Assembly: GCF_000340885.1 (NCBI RefSeq) | Contig: NC_020291.1 | Coordinates: forward strand, 1,921,001 to 1,985,000 | Direction of reading: 5' to 3' | From: Clostridium saccharoperbutylacetonicum N1-4(HMT) | Lineage (GTDB): Bacteria > Bacillota > Clostridia > Clostridiales > Clostridiaceae | Length of the DNA stretch: 64,000 nucleotides | Part shown: positions 18,476 through 29,341 of the stretch, piece by piece | Numbering within the stretch: the first letter of the stretch is position 1 | Layout: each line of letters opens with the position of its first letter | Notes under the pieces: generated by a model | Told to the model about the DNA's origin: nothing | Databases searched by the model: none | The model's input: the letters and a program-made list of their open reading frames with translations, nothing else | Translations under genes and position numbers: made by a program

Positions 18476-20491
18476 TTATAATATTGACATTGAAGTCATA
18501 TATCCATCTCTAACTGAATCTCCAAGCTTGCCTGGTTTTGCACTATCGCCTATAACATATACCTTTCTTTCCTTGCAAGCTTTCTTTAAATTTTCAACTA
18601 CTTCAAGATTTGATTTCATTCCCATAGAAAAAATTACGGTATCAGCTTCAATAAATGATTCTTGTCCATCTTTTGAAACAAGAATACCATTCTTCTTAAA
18701 TTCAAGGCATTTAGCTCCAAGAACTTGTTTAATAGATCTTTTATCCATTTCATCTAAAAGCGCATTTCTATAATATCCAAAAGTTTCATAAGCCATCATT
18801 GTATTCATCTCAACAACAGTAACATCTCTACCTTCATTTGCAAGATGAAGTCCTACTTCACAGCCAACAAGACCACCACCTACAAGTACAACTTTTTTGC
18901 CAATTCTATTTATAGAATCATATGCTTCAAGAGCATTCATAGCAGTTTCAATTCCAGGAATTTTTGGTACAAGCGGATGAGCTCCAACTGCAATAATTAC
19001 TGCATCTGGATTTATATTATTTATAAGCTTTTCATCTGCAGCTGTATTCATAATAACTTGAATATCTGCATCATTTTCAACTTCTCTAATTAATAGATTT
19101 TTGAAATTCCTTAAATCAACTTTGTCTTCATCTTTATCTGTAAAATTAATAATTCCACCTAATTTATTCGACTTTTCAACAAGGGTTACTTTATGTCCTC
19201 TTTCCTTAGCGGTCAAGGCAGCCTGAAGGCCTCCTACACCTCCACCTATGATTAATACATTCTTGCTTTTTTCTGGAACAGGCATACGATCTGGATAATG
19301 TCCAAAACCTGAATTAGGATTAATAGCACATCTTCCCATAGAGGCTGGTGAATAAATTTTGAAAGCTTCTTCCTTAGGTATCTTTTCCCATAGTGGAATA
19401 TCTGTCTTATGCTCACAGAACCCTGGATAACATTGGAAGCATCTTACACATCTTCTTATCTTATGAGCTTCACCATTTTTTGCTTTATTAGCAAATTCAG
19501 GATCTGAAAAGCCTTGTCTGCCAAGCTCAATAAAATCTGCCTTTCCTGATGAAATAATATCTTCAGCTAGTTCAGGACTATTAATACCACCAATTACAGC
19601 TACTAATGATTTATTTACAGCTCTTTTTATTTTTGCTGCATGCTCAACATTAACACCATGTTCATTAAAGAAATCTGAGAAGGTATTGGTTTGATTACCG
19701 GCCCATTTTAAGCCATTTGATACATGGATTATATCAACCTTTCCATCAATTAGTTTACAAAATTCAACTGTATCATCTATTGTAAGACCGCCATCAACAC
19801 CATCTTCTGCACTTATTCTAAGCTCAATTATCATTTCATCTCCTATGGCTTCACGAACTGCATCAAGAATCATCATTGGGAAACGAGCACGATTTTCCAT
19901 ACTGCCGCCAAATTCATCAGTACGGTGATTTGTCCATGGAGAAAGGAATTGCTGCATATTGAAACCATGTCCGCCATGAACTAATACACCATCAAAACCA
20001 CAGGCTTTAGCAAAACGTGAAATTCGTGCAAAATCATCACATACCTTCTTCATCATTGAAAGGTCCATTTCTTTAACTTCAATACCATCTTCTCTTACAT
20101 ATCCATCAGGGCCCCAAGGCTGATAAGGAGGTTTTGCTTCAGACCGTGAACCTTCATGGCAGAATTCCAAATATGCAATAGCACCATGTTTCTTAATTCT
20201 TGTAGCAAATTCTTTAATGTCTTCAAAATCTGATCCTTCATATTTATTAAAATCTACTGGACGTTCTAAAAATAAGCATGAAGCTTCTTCAGCATTAACA
20301 GAAATCTCTCCTGTTGATACAGCTGCTGAACCACCTTTGGCTCTATTTTCAACCATTCTATATACATTTTCCTTTATTTCAGGCAGAAATAGCACAGAAT
20401 GTGCAAATAAGGTAGGGGCATTTATAATCCTATTCTTATAAGTATAGTTACGCACCTTAATTGGATTAAATAAATTTGGAAAATTACTCAT
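18476..20491 (-). CDS. NADH:flavin oxidoreductase, 2,4-dienoyl-CoA reductase/enoate reductase type
   Basis: 671 aa. Residues about 1-345 form an old-yellow-enzyme FMN barrel (NYTYKNRIINAP, VHGGHGFNMQQFLSPW). Residues about 345-385 carry a Cys cluster (RCVRCFQCYPGFC and a later GRCAINP) for a [4Fe-4S] centre. The C-terminal half holds two dinucleotide folds (LIIGGGVGGLQAAL and LVGGGLVGCEVGLH) for FAD and NAD(P)H. Such enzymes reduce activated C=C bonds of enoates or unsaturated acyl compounds; the substrate is not readable. AAAGGAG lies upstream of the ATG. It is divergent from a TetR-family gene, its probable regulator. Confidence 0.9.
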   Translation of the reverse strand: MSNFPNLFNPIKVRNYTYKNRIINAPTLFAHSVLFLPEIKENVYRMVENRAKGGSAAVSTGEISVNAEEASCLFLERPVDFNKYEGSDFEDIKEFATRIKKHGAIAYLEFCHEGSRSEAKPPYQPWGPDGYVREDGIEVKEMDLSMMKKVCDDFARISRFAKACGFDGVLVHGGHGFNMQQFLSPWTNHRTDEFGGSMENRARFPMMILDAVREAIGDEMIIELRISAEDGVDGGLTIDDTVEFCKLIDGKVDIIHVSNGLKWAGNQTNTFSDFFNEHGVNVEHAAKIKRAVNKSLVAVIGGINSPELAEDIISSGKADFIELGRQGFSDPEFANKAKNGEAHKIRRCVRCFQCYPGFCEHKTDIPLWEKIPKEEAFKIYSPASMGRCAINPNSGFGHYPDRMPVPEKSKNVLIIGGGVGGLQAALTAKERGHKVTLVEKSNKLGGIINFTDKDEDKVDLRNFKNLLIREVENDADIQVIMNTAADEKLINNINPDAVIIAVGAHPLVPKIPGIETAMNALEAYDSINRIGKKVVLVGGGLVGCEVGLHLANEGRDVTVVEMNTMMAYETFGYYRNALLDEMDKRSIKQVLGAKCLEFKKNGILVSKDGQESFIEADTVIFSMGMKSNLEVVENLKKACKERKVYVIGDSAKPGKLGDSVRDGYMTSMSIL

Positions 20492-20577
20492 ATAAATTAC
20501 ACTCTCCTTTGTTAAATTACTCCATTATTGTTTATGATAACGTTTTATATTATTATGATAGCATAGCTGTTTTTTTT

Positions 20578-20599
20578 AACAATCATCAAAGGGATTGTT
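20578..20599. promoter_or_regulatory. Inverted repeat in the divergent promoter region
   Basis: AACAATC (20578-20584) and GATTGTT (20593-20599) are inverted arms with an 8-bp spacer, between the oxidoreductase and the TetR genes. Possible second operator. Confidence 0.35.
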
Positions 20600-20614
20600 A
20601 ATTATTGCTTAAGC

Positions 20615-20636
20615 AACATTTTGTATATAAAATGTT
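20615..20636. promoter_or_regulatory. Candidate TetR-family operator
   Basis: AACATTTT (20615-20622) and AAAATGTT (20629-20636) form a 22-bp dyad about 50 bp before the TetR-family gene. The size and symmetry suit a TetR dimer. Control of both divergent genes is inferred. Confidence 0.5.
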
Positions 20637-20685
20637 TATTAAATTTTTAAATGCATCCAAATATTAAAAAACAAGGAGTAGAAAT

Positions 20686-21309
20686 ATGAGGGAAAAAGAT
20701 TTAAGAGTGATTAAAACAAAACAAAGCATCTATAATGCATTGCTTGAATGTATGAATAAATACCCAATGAAGAAAATTACAGTACACAAAATAACAGAAC
20801 ATGCTCAAATTAATCGATCAACTTTCTATAAGTATTATGTAGATAAATTTGATTTAATTGATAGTTATATTAAAGAAGTTCTCGATAATTTTGTGAAAAA
20901 TATAAATGCTGATTTTATTAAGGCCTCTAACAATGAGATTTATGATTCGATATATCATGATTATTTTAAAAATATCTTGAAGTTTTTTAGTGATAACAGT
21001 GAAGCGTACAAAATTTTGTGGAATGCTAATATAGAACAAGATATTTTCATTGAAATGCTTAATATTCTTCAAGAAAATATAATTAATATTATTTATACCG
21101 ATGGAACCTTTAATAAATCAAAAAATAACTATGCTAAATTATATTCTCATCTTTTTGCATCTAATTGTATGACCACTATTAGATGGTGGCTTGAAAGTGC
21201 TCCTGAAATGTCTATTGATGATGTCGGAGTACTTATGAAAAGTAACATGGAAAATGGCTTCTTCCAAACGTATAGATTAATAATTGATGATAAGTTACTA
21301 AGTAAATAG
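20686..21309 (+). CDS. TetR/AcrR family transcriptional regulator
   Basis: 207 aa. The N-terminal HTH (residues about 10-60) reads KKITVHKITEHAQINRSTFY with the usual YKYYVDKFDLI continuation. The C-terminal part (about 80-205) is helical and would bind the effector; it resembles the TetR_C-type domain of clostridial regulators. AACAAGGAG precedes the ATG. Its divergent arrangement and the dyad at 20615-20636 suggest autoregulation and control of the flavin oxidoreductase. Confidence 0.88.
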   Translation: MREKDLRVIKTKQSIYNALLECMNKYPMKKITVHKITEHAQINRSTFYKYYVDKFDLIDSYIKEVLDNFVKNINADFIKASNNEIYDSIYHDYFKNILKFFSDNSEAYKILWNANIEQDIFIEMLNILQENIINIIYTDGTFNKSKNNYAKLYSHLFASNCMTTIRWWLESAPEMSIDDVGVLMKSNMENGFFQTYRLIIDDKLLSK

Positions 21310-21438
21310 ACACATTAATTATGATTTAAGATAAGCGCTGTAACAGCCTGTTTAAAGTGAAATTTTAGTTTAGATATATCATGGAAACATTTGCTCATAC
21401 CAGCAGAAAGCTTCTTTTCTTGGCTTAATAGAGTGTGT

Positions 21439-21495
21439 TAAAACCTCTCATCTAATTACTTTGTAAAAGTATATTAAATGAGAGGTTTATTTATA
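21439..21495. terminator. Bidirectional terminator between convergent genes
   Basis: AAACCTCTCAT (21441-21451) pairs with ATGAGAGGTTT (21478-21488); A-rich and T-rich flanks serve both the TetR gene and the minus-strand PRD gene. Confidence 0.75.
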
Positions 21496-21533
21496 TGATT
21501 ATATTTGTTAAATAACCAATAATTTTTTGCCTT

Positions 21534-23447
21534 TTATATACATTCAACTAACATATTTATAAATTCTTCAAATGAATTACATCGAATCAATTTATCTAAA
21601 TTAATTTCATCAGATAAAATGTTTGTTAATGCATCAAACATATCGTTAAATACCTTTCTTTCGCTTTTATTTATAGTTAATAAAAAAATAATGCTTACTT
21701 GCTGATTTCCCCAGTTTAAAGGTTTTTTATTTACAAGTGTAAACATACCTGTTTTTATGGCATTCATATGCATAGAATGTGGGATGGCTATACCATTAAA
21801 GGCTGTAGAGGACATAGCTTCACGTTCAAATACTTCTTGTTTAAAATCAGGCTTTATATAGCCTTTTTTCTGCATTTCATCGCACATAAATTCAATTGCT
21901 TGATTTTCATTTTCAAAATATTTATCTTTAAAAAATAAGGATTCATTAAAAATTGAATGTAAATTCTCTAAAAATTCTGATTTTTGTTTATTTTTCTTTA
22001 CTTCCTCAATTTTGTTAGCTATAAGTTTGCGATCTTTTTCTGTCAAAAAGGTATTTACAATAATAAAGGGGAAGGATTTAAAATTAACAAATTTAATTGT
22101 AGAAATAACAAAATCAACTTGTAGATCTTCTAATTCTTTTTCCTTTGTAACGATATTTTTAACTAATAGAGAATCACCAAAAGCTGAAGCTATGCTTTCT
22201 GCCAATTTTATATCTAAATCATAATGCTTAGGAAAAAGAATTGCACAAGTAATTTTAGTATGCATATTTTTTTGATTAACTAAATTAGCGCCAATATGCA
22301 AAGCTATATAAGCAATTTCATCTTCATTAATTTCACAATTTGTGTAATTTTTAATTTTGTATGAAATAGTAACAGCACAATCATAAATTAATGGACAATT
22401 ACTTTTAATAGAGTCAGTTAAGGGATTTTTACTAAAGTTTCTACTTTTAATTCGAGTAAGTAGATTTTTTATATGTAGAGCAAAGCGTACTAAAAATTCG
22501 GGTTCATTAAAATCAATATAATATTGAGTGTTAATTTCTTTAATTAAATCGTTTACTATATTCATGCATTCTTTTCCAACAAATTGTTCCAAATTAATTT
22601 TATTGACATCTTTATAATCCACATTAGTTGCATTACTGATAATTAGCAAGGTTAATTCATAAATTTCATTTTCATTATAATTAATATCAAAAACATCTTG
22701 AAGCTTTTTTACTATCTCTTGCGCTATTCCATATTCATGGTTTTTAATTAATAATTCTTTACTTGCTTCTGTATAATCATAAATGTTATTATTTTTAATT
22801 CTATCAATAGTAATAGTAATATGTAAAACTAAATTCATTAAAGAATATCCATTAATAAAATAATGATATTTCTTAAATGCATTTACAATTATTGATTCAA
22901 TTTCTTCAATGTCATAGTCCACAAAGGCAGCTTGTATTGTATTAATATCTAATGGATTTTCATTAAGCTTTTCATATAAAATTGAGTTCATAATTTTTCG
23001 TTTATTCTTTTCTAATCCATCTAAAGAAATATTATTCCCCTTAATATATAAAGTTAAATCAAATTTATAACATTTTTTCTTAACCTTATTTAAATCTCCT
23101 TTTAATGTAGCTTCACTGATATAAATTTCTTGACTAAGATCATATATGTCAATGATTTTCTCAGTATTATTAATTAGCTTTATAATAATATAATCGATTC
23201 GTTCTTCAGGGGTTTGAGGAATCAAAGAATCTGACATTTTTAAAAACCTTTGAACTTCAGGCTTATTTACTTTATATCCATTTCTTGATGAAATAATTAA
23301 GTTATTATTGACTTTTTTTATTTCTGAAATATAATTCTTTACACTCCTCAAAGAAACATTCAATTTTAATGATAATTGTAAAGCTGTGGTCCAATCGTCT
23401 TGATTTTGTAAATAACTTAATAATTTCAATGATTTTGAATTAACCAT
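21534..23447 (-). CDS. LicR-like PRD/EIIA-containing transcriptional activator (BglG/Mga family)
   Basis: 637 aa. Two N-terminal HTH modules (residues about 5-60 and 80-150), two PTS regulation domains (about 180-390, including VNQKNMHTKITCAI after PRD2), a GatB-like IIB segment (about 390-480) and a C-terminal EIIA-type domain (about 500-637) with His in NGIAIPHSMH. Activators of this type are phosphorylated by HPr and by PTS enzymes and turn on the neighbouring PTS operon when its sugar is present. AGAGGGA precedes the ATG. The gene is divergent from the cellobiose-type PTS operon at 23670. Confidence 0.9.
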   Translation of the reverse strand: MVNSKSLKLLSYLQNQDDWTTALQLSLKLNVSLRSVKNYISEIKKVNNNLIISSRNGYKVNKPEVQRFLKMSDSLIPQTPEERIDYIIIKLINNTEKIIDIYDLSQEIYISEATLKGDLNKVKKKCYKFDLTLYIKGNNISLDGLEKNKRKIMNSILYEKLNENPLDINTIQAAFVDYDIEEIESIIVNAFKKYHYFINGYSLMNLVLHITITIDRIKNNNIYDYTEASKELLIKNHEYGIAQEIVKKLQDVFDINYNENEIYELTLLIISNATNVDYKDVNKINLEQFVGKECMNIVNDLIKEINTQYYIDFNEPEFLVRFALHIKNLLTRIKSRNFSKNPLTDSIKSNCPLIYDCAVTISYKIKNYTNCEINEDEIAYIALHIGANLVNQKNMHTKITCAILFPKHYDLDIKLAESIASAFGDSLLVKNIVTKEKELEDLQVDFVISTIKFVNFKSFPFIIVNTFLTEKDRKLIANKIEEVKKNKQKSEFLENLHSIFNESLFFKDKYFENENQAIEFMCDEMQKKGYIKPDFKQEVFEREAMSSTAFNGIAIPHSMHMNAIKTGMFTLVNKKPLNWGNQQVSIIFLLTINKSERKVFNDMFDALTNILSDEINLDKLIRCNSFEEFINMLVECI

Positions 23448-23547
23448 ACAATCCCTCTATCTTAATTTATTTTGTTAGCTTTAAATATACTACATTTTAT
23501 AGTTAAAACTTAAAACAGTCAAATAATTATTTGCACCATAGATAGGC

Positions 23548-23580
23548 AATAAATACCTGCACCTTTAGGGTGTATTTATT
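23548..23580. promoter_or_regulatory. Inverted repeat, candidate PRD-activator site
   Basis: AATAAATAC (23548-23556) and GTATTTATT (23572-23580) are perfect 9-bp arms, ending 3 bp before the -35 box at 23584. This is where an activator would bind. Confidence 0.5.
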
Positions 23581-23583
23581 TAG

Positions 23584-23642
23584 TTGAAAGGCTTTCTATT
23601 TTAGGCAATAATATAGACATAAGCTAACCTTAAACGTTATCA
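23584..23642 (+). promoter_or_regulatory. Promoter and cre site of the cellobiose-type PTS operon
   Basis: TTGAAA (23584-23589) and AATAAT (23607-23612) are spaced by 17 bp. CTTAAACGTTATCA (23629-23642) matches 12 of 14 cre positions and lies just after the expected start, a roadblock position for CcpA. Confidence 0.6.
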
Positions 23643-23669
23643 ATTGAACTTCGAAAGGGGAATTATAAT

Positions 23670-23978
23670 ATGAAAAAATTAAATGTTTTATTAGTTTGCG
23701 GTTCTGGTGCAAGCAGCGGATTTATGGCTGCAAATATGAGAAAGGCAGCAAAAGAAAAAGAAATAGACATCACTATAACTGCAAGAAGTGAGGCCGAAAT
23801 TGATAATTATGTAGATGAAATTGATGCACTAATGATTGGACCACATTTGGCTTATTTACTTGACGAAATTGATGAAATTTTAGATGGGACTCAAGTAAAA
23901 GCAATTTTAATGAAACCAGAATATTATTCTACACTTGATGGTAACAAAGCTTTAGATCATCTATTATCAGAAATTTAA
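23670..23978 (+). CDS. PTS cellobiose/lichenan-type subunit IIB
   Basis: 102 aa, the normal length of a free-standing IIB of the lactose/cellobiose family. The phosphocysteine Cys10 lies in LLVCGSGASSGFMA at the end of the first strand. GAAAGGGG precedes the ATG. It takes phosphate from the IIA encoded at 25300 and passes it to the sugar bound by the IIC at 24008. It is the first gene of the operon driven by the promoter at 23584. Confidence 0.94.
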   Translation: MKKLNVLLVCGSGASSGFMAANMRKAAKEKEIDITITARSEAEIDNYVDEIDALMIGPHLAYLLDEIDEILDGTQVKAILMKPEYYSTLDGNKALDHLLSEI

Positions 23979-24007
23979 TATTTAATAAACAAAGGAGGAT
24001 AAAAATC

Positions 24008-25261
24008 ATGAATAATTTAATTAACTGGCTTCAAAATAGCTTTTCACCAAAGATGAATAAAATTAATAATAATGTGTGGGTTGTTTCAATAAAAGATTCT
24101 ATAATGCAGACACTTCCATTTATTTTCTTAGGTTCAGTATTTTGCTTGTTAGCTATCTTAAACGACTATTTTCCCAATTTACCTAGCTTTTGGACACCAT
24201 TTGGATGGACGATGGGAAAAATCTCTCTATTTGTTGCTTTCTTAATTCCATTCAACTTGATGGAAAAGAAACGTCTACGTAAACAACGTCTTATTGCTGG
24301 TATGAGTAGCTTGATATTGTTTCTAATAGTAGTTACTCCTCAAGTTGAATTTGATAAGGTAATAGGTTTTGGACACACTTCTTTAGGTGCAGGTGGAATG
24401 TTTATAGCAATATTCTGCGGAATTTTTACTGGATATGTCATGAGCCTATTTGGAAAATTTTCTTTCTTTAAAGAAGATTCTGTAATTCCTGATTTTGTAA
24501 GATCATGGTTTGACGCAATGTTGCCTATAGCAATTATTATATGTACAGGCTGGATTGTTGTATTAATTATGAAAGTTGATTTATATAATGCTGTACTTTC
24601 AATCTTTATGCCATTATCTACATTTATCCAATCACCATTTGGATTCATTATAGTAATGTTTATTTATTGTTTCCTATATTCTATGGGGATTTCAAGTTGG
24701 GTATTAACACCAGTAACTTCACCAGTATTTTTAGCAGCTATAACTGCTAACATTGCAATGGCGCAAGCTGGGACAGCTACTGCTGCTAACTTAAATTTAG
24801 CTACAAGCAGTACAATTTATTCAGCATACCTATGGGTTGGCGGTATAGGATGTACCTTACCTCTAGTAATAATGTTAATACGTTCTAAAGCAAAGAAATT
24901 AAGTGCATTAGGAAAAGCTTGTCTTGTACCAAGTATTTTCAATATAAATGAACCAGTAGTATTTGGAACTATAGCTTGGAATCCATACTTAATGATTCCA
25001 ATGTGGATTCAAGGAATTGTACTTCCTATAGTAACTTATATATTTACTAAAGTAATTCCATTTGCACCAATTCCAACTTTACAATTTGAAATGTGGTATT
25101 GTCCATTCCCAATTTCAACATGGATTACAACCGGTTCAATTAGCGGTATCCTATTACTAGTTGTAAATATTGTTATTTCGGCTACTATATGGTATCCGTT
25201 CTTTAAAGCTTATGAAGCACAAGAAATAAAAGCATTAAATGAACAAGAAGCTGCTAATTAG
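24008..25261 (+). CDS. PTS cellobiose/lichenan-type subunit IIC
   Basis: 417 aa membrane permease of the same family as the protein at 3125, with the conserved FNINEPVVFG loop near residue 315 and about ten hydrophobic segments. AAAGGAGGATAAAA precedes the ATG. It transports a beta-glucoside coupled to phosphorylation by IIB. The operon is complete (IIB, IIC, IIA) and followed by a GH1 protein. Confidence 0.93.
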   Translation: MNNLINWLQNSFSPKMNKINNNVWVVSIKDSIMQTLPFIFLGSVFCLLAILNDYFPNLPSFWTPFGWTMGKISLFVAFLIPFNLMEKKRLRKQRLIAGMSSLILFLIVVTPQVEFDKVIGFGHTSLGAGGMFIAIFCGIFTGYVMSLFGKFSFFKEDSVIPDFVRSWFDAMLPIAIIICTGWIVVLIMKVDLYNAVLSIFMPLSTFIQSPFGFIIVMFIYCFLYSMGISSWVLTPVTSPVFLAAITANIAMAQAGTATAANLNLATSSTIYSAYLWVGGIGCTLPLVIMLIRSKAKKLSALGKACLVPSIFNINEPVVFGTIAWNPYLMIPMWIQGIVLPIVTYIFTKVIPFAPIPTLQFEMWYCPFPISTWITTGSISGILLLVVNIVISATIWYPFFKAYEAQEIKALNEQEAAN

Positions 25262-25299
25262 AGCACAATAAATAATAAATGCAAGAGGAGAAAACACAT

Positions 25300-27139
<1,840 letters not shown>

Positions 27140-27162
27140 AAATCATACCAAAAATGTAGAAA

Positions 27163-27203
27163 AAATCTATCAAAATTAAAAAATAATTTTGATAGATTTT
27201 TTT
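27163..27203 (+). terminator. Terminator of the cellobiose-type PTS operon
   Basis: AAATCTATCAAAATTA (27163-27178) pairs with TAATTTTGATAGATTT (27184-27199), followed by T. It overlaps the 3' end of the AraC remnant on the other strand. Confidence 0.85.
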
Positions 27204-27320
27204 CTATGCTCCATTGGCAGCATTTCAAATTTTTCTTTAAATTTTGAATAAAAGTAGTTTAAATTAGAGTATCCAATTTGCTCTGATATTGAATATATAG
27301 ATGTAACAGGAGGAATAAAC
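27176..27320 (-). pseudogene. 3' remnant of an AraC-family regulator gene
   Basis: On the minus strand the sequence reads SISEQIGYSNLNYFYSKFKE then KFEMLPMEHRKKS and stops at 27176-27178. This is the second helix-turn-helix of an AraC-type DNA-binding domain (I-x-x-x-x-G-Y-x-x-x-x-Y-F-x-x-x-F-K). There is no start and no first HTH; upstream the frame loses similarity. Only about 45 codons remain, so it cannot function. A regulator gene probably once followed this PTS operon on the opposite strand. Confidence 0.75.
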
Positions 27321-27468
27321 TATTAAAAAATTTAGATAAAACCAATAAAAATAATAGATGAAATATTTTGCCGAAAGCTATAAAATATAGATAAGAGTAT
27401 AATTTTTGCTAATTTTTTGTGTTAAAATTAGTTTTCTTTGGACAAGATTACAGGAGGGGATGATTTGC

Positions 27469-29169
27469 ATGATAAAAGGGATAAAGCTAAAAGTATTGTT
27501 ACCATTAATAACACTTAGTTTGTTTTTTTTGGTGTTTATGGCAATACAATTTAATTCAACAAGTAATAATCTAAAAAAAGTACGGGAAATGAATAGTAAA
27601 TACTTCTATACAAGTACTAAAGCTGATCAGCTAAAATTAGATGTTGTACAGGTTCAGCAATTTCTAACCGATATTAGTGCAACAAGAGGCGCAAAAGGTT
27701 TTGATGATGGTTTTGATGAAGCAGAAAAATATGCTAAGGATTTAGAAAGTGTCTTAGGTGAGCTTAAAGAAAAAAATCCAGAAAGTGCAAGTGAATTAGA
27801 TAATATACAAAAAAGTTTTAAACCCTATTATGAAACTGGAAAGAAAATGGCTCAAGCGTACATAGACGGTGGCCCTGAAAAAGGAAATTTATCTATGGAG
27901 GAATTTGATTCTACTGCAGAAAAGATTAATGATGAAGTTGATAAATTTAACGAAGAAACAGCAAAAAATATCGAGATATCTATAAATAGTATTGAGAATG
28001 ATATAAGAAATACAGTGATTTTAATAGGAATATCCATCGTAGCTTTAATAATAATATTAGTTATGACTTGGAGATATATCTCTAAACATATTGTTACACC
28101 AATAACTACTATGCTTTCGAAACTTAATGAAATGTCTAATAATGGCGGAGATTTAACCCAAAGGATAGATTTTCATAGCAATGACGAGATTGGTGAAATG
28201 GCAAAAAGTTTTAATTTAATGCAGGATTCTTTTAGGCAGATTATCCACGTAGTTATTAATGAATCAAGAAGTGTTGAAAATAAAGTTGAAAAAGCTAATG
28301 AAAATATGGGTAAGTTATCTGGATTAATCGAAAATGTTTATGCTACAACAGAAGAATTATCAAGTGGTATGGAGGAGACAGCAGCGTCAACAGAGGAAAT
28401 GAGCAGTACTACGTCTTTAATTAACTTAGATATGAAAGGAATTGCAGAAAAGGCAAAAAGTGAAGCTGAGAATTCTAAGTTGATCAATGAGAGGGCTAAT
28501 GAGCTTAAAAATAAAGCTGTTCTTTCTATGGAAAATGCTAAAAGAATTAATTCACAAACTCAAAGTAAATTATTAGAAGCTATTGAAAAAGCTAAAGAAG
28601 TTGAAAAGATAAAGGTTTTATCAGAAGCTATTTTAGAAATTTCATCTCAAACGAATTTATTAGCATTAAATGCATCAATAGAGGCTCAAAGAGCAGGTGA
28701 AGCAGGCAAAGGGTTTTCAGTAGTAGCAGAAGAAATTGGAAATCTTGCAGAAGATTCTAAAAATACTGTATCAGAAATAAGTAATGTTAGTAATATAGTT
28801 ATGGAAATAGTAGACAACTTAGTTTCTACTTCTCAAGATATGATTAAATTTATCAATGAGGATATAGTAAGTGATTATGAAATGATTGTTAAAACAGGAG
28901 AGCAGTATAGTGAAGATGCAGCTATGATTTATGATATGACAACAGAATTTAGCAACAAATCTAATCATATAATGGATTCTATGTTTAGGGTTGGTGATGC
29001 TGTAAAGCAAATAACTGATTCAAATAATGAATTGGCTATTGGAACAAATAATATTGCAGAAAATATGAATACTATATCTGAAAGTTCAGGAAATGTTGTT
29101 GAATTAATTAAGGAAGTTAATGTAAGTACGAATGAGCTAGTTAGTATGGTTAATAATTTTAAGGTATAA
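27469..29169 (+). CDS. Methyl-accepting chemotaxis protein
   Basis: 566 aa from ATG 27469, selected because ACAGGAGGGG lies at the right distance. Membrane segments at about 9-28 and 183-203 enclose a periplasm-side helical ligand domain of about 150 residues. A HAMP domain follows (about 204-258), then a long coiled-coil signalling region. The hairpin tip is [20 protein letters not shown] and then [12 protein letters not shown]. It would relay an external cue to CheA/CheW. It stands alone with its own terminator; the ligand is unknown, and its place among sugar operons makes a sugar or related nutrient plausible. Confidence 0.92.
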   Translation: MIKGIKLKVLLPLITLSLFFLVFMAIQFNSTSNNLKKVREMNSKYFYTSTKADQLKLDVVQVQQFLTDISATRGAKGFDDGFDEAEKYAKDLESVLGELKEKNPESASELDNIQKSFKPYYETGKKMAQAYIDGGPEKGNLSMEEFDSTAEKINDEVDKFNEETAKNIEISINSIENDIRNTVILIGISIVALIIILVMTWRYISKHIVTPITTMLSKLNEMSNNGGDLTQRIDFHSNDEIGEMAKSFNLMQDSFRQIIHVVINESRSVENKVEKANENMGKLSGLIENVYATTEELSSGMEETAASTEEMSSTTSLINLDMKGIAEKAKSEAENSKLINERANELKNKAVLSMENAKRINSQTQSKLLEAIEKAKEVEKIKVLSEAILEISSQTNLLALNASIEAQRAGEAGKGFSVVAEEIGNLAEDSKNTVSEISNVSNIVMEIVDNLVSTSQDMIKFINEDIVSDYEMIVKTGEQYSEDAAMIYDMTTEFSNKSNHIMDSMFRVGDAVKQITDSNNELAIGTNNIAENMNTISESSGNVVELIKEVNVSTNELVSMVNNFKV

Positions 29170-29268
29170 CTATTGTTACTAAAAAGAAATAAGTAAGAGA
29201 AAAGACAAGTATAATAGAGATGAAAAAAATAATAGGCCAGTATGCTTGCATATTTGGTCTATTATTTT

Positions 29269-29298
29269 ACAGACTTTTTTTCACAGTCTGTTTTTTTT
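29269..29298 (+). terminator. Terminator after the chemotaxis receptor gene
   Basis: ACAGACT (29269-29275) pairs with AGTCTGT (29285-29291), followed by eight T. A second weaker hairpin (AATAGGCCA/TGGTCTATT) lies just upstream. Confidence 0.75.
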
Positions 29299-29341
29299 AT
29301 ATGAATTAGTGGGGAAGTTTTTAGTATATTAATGTTGCAAT

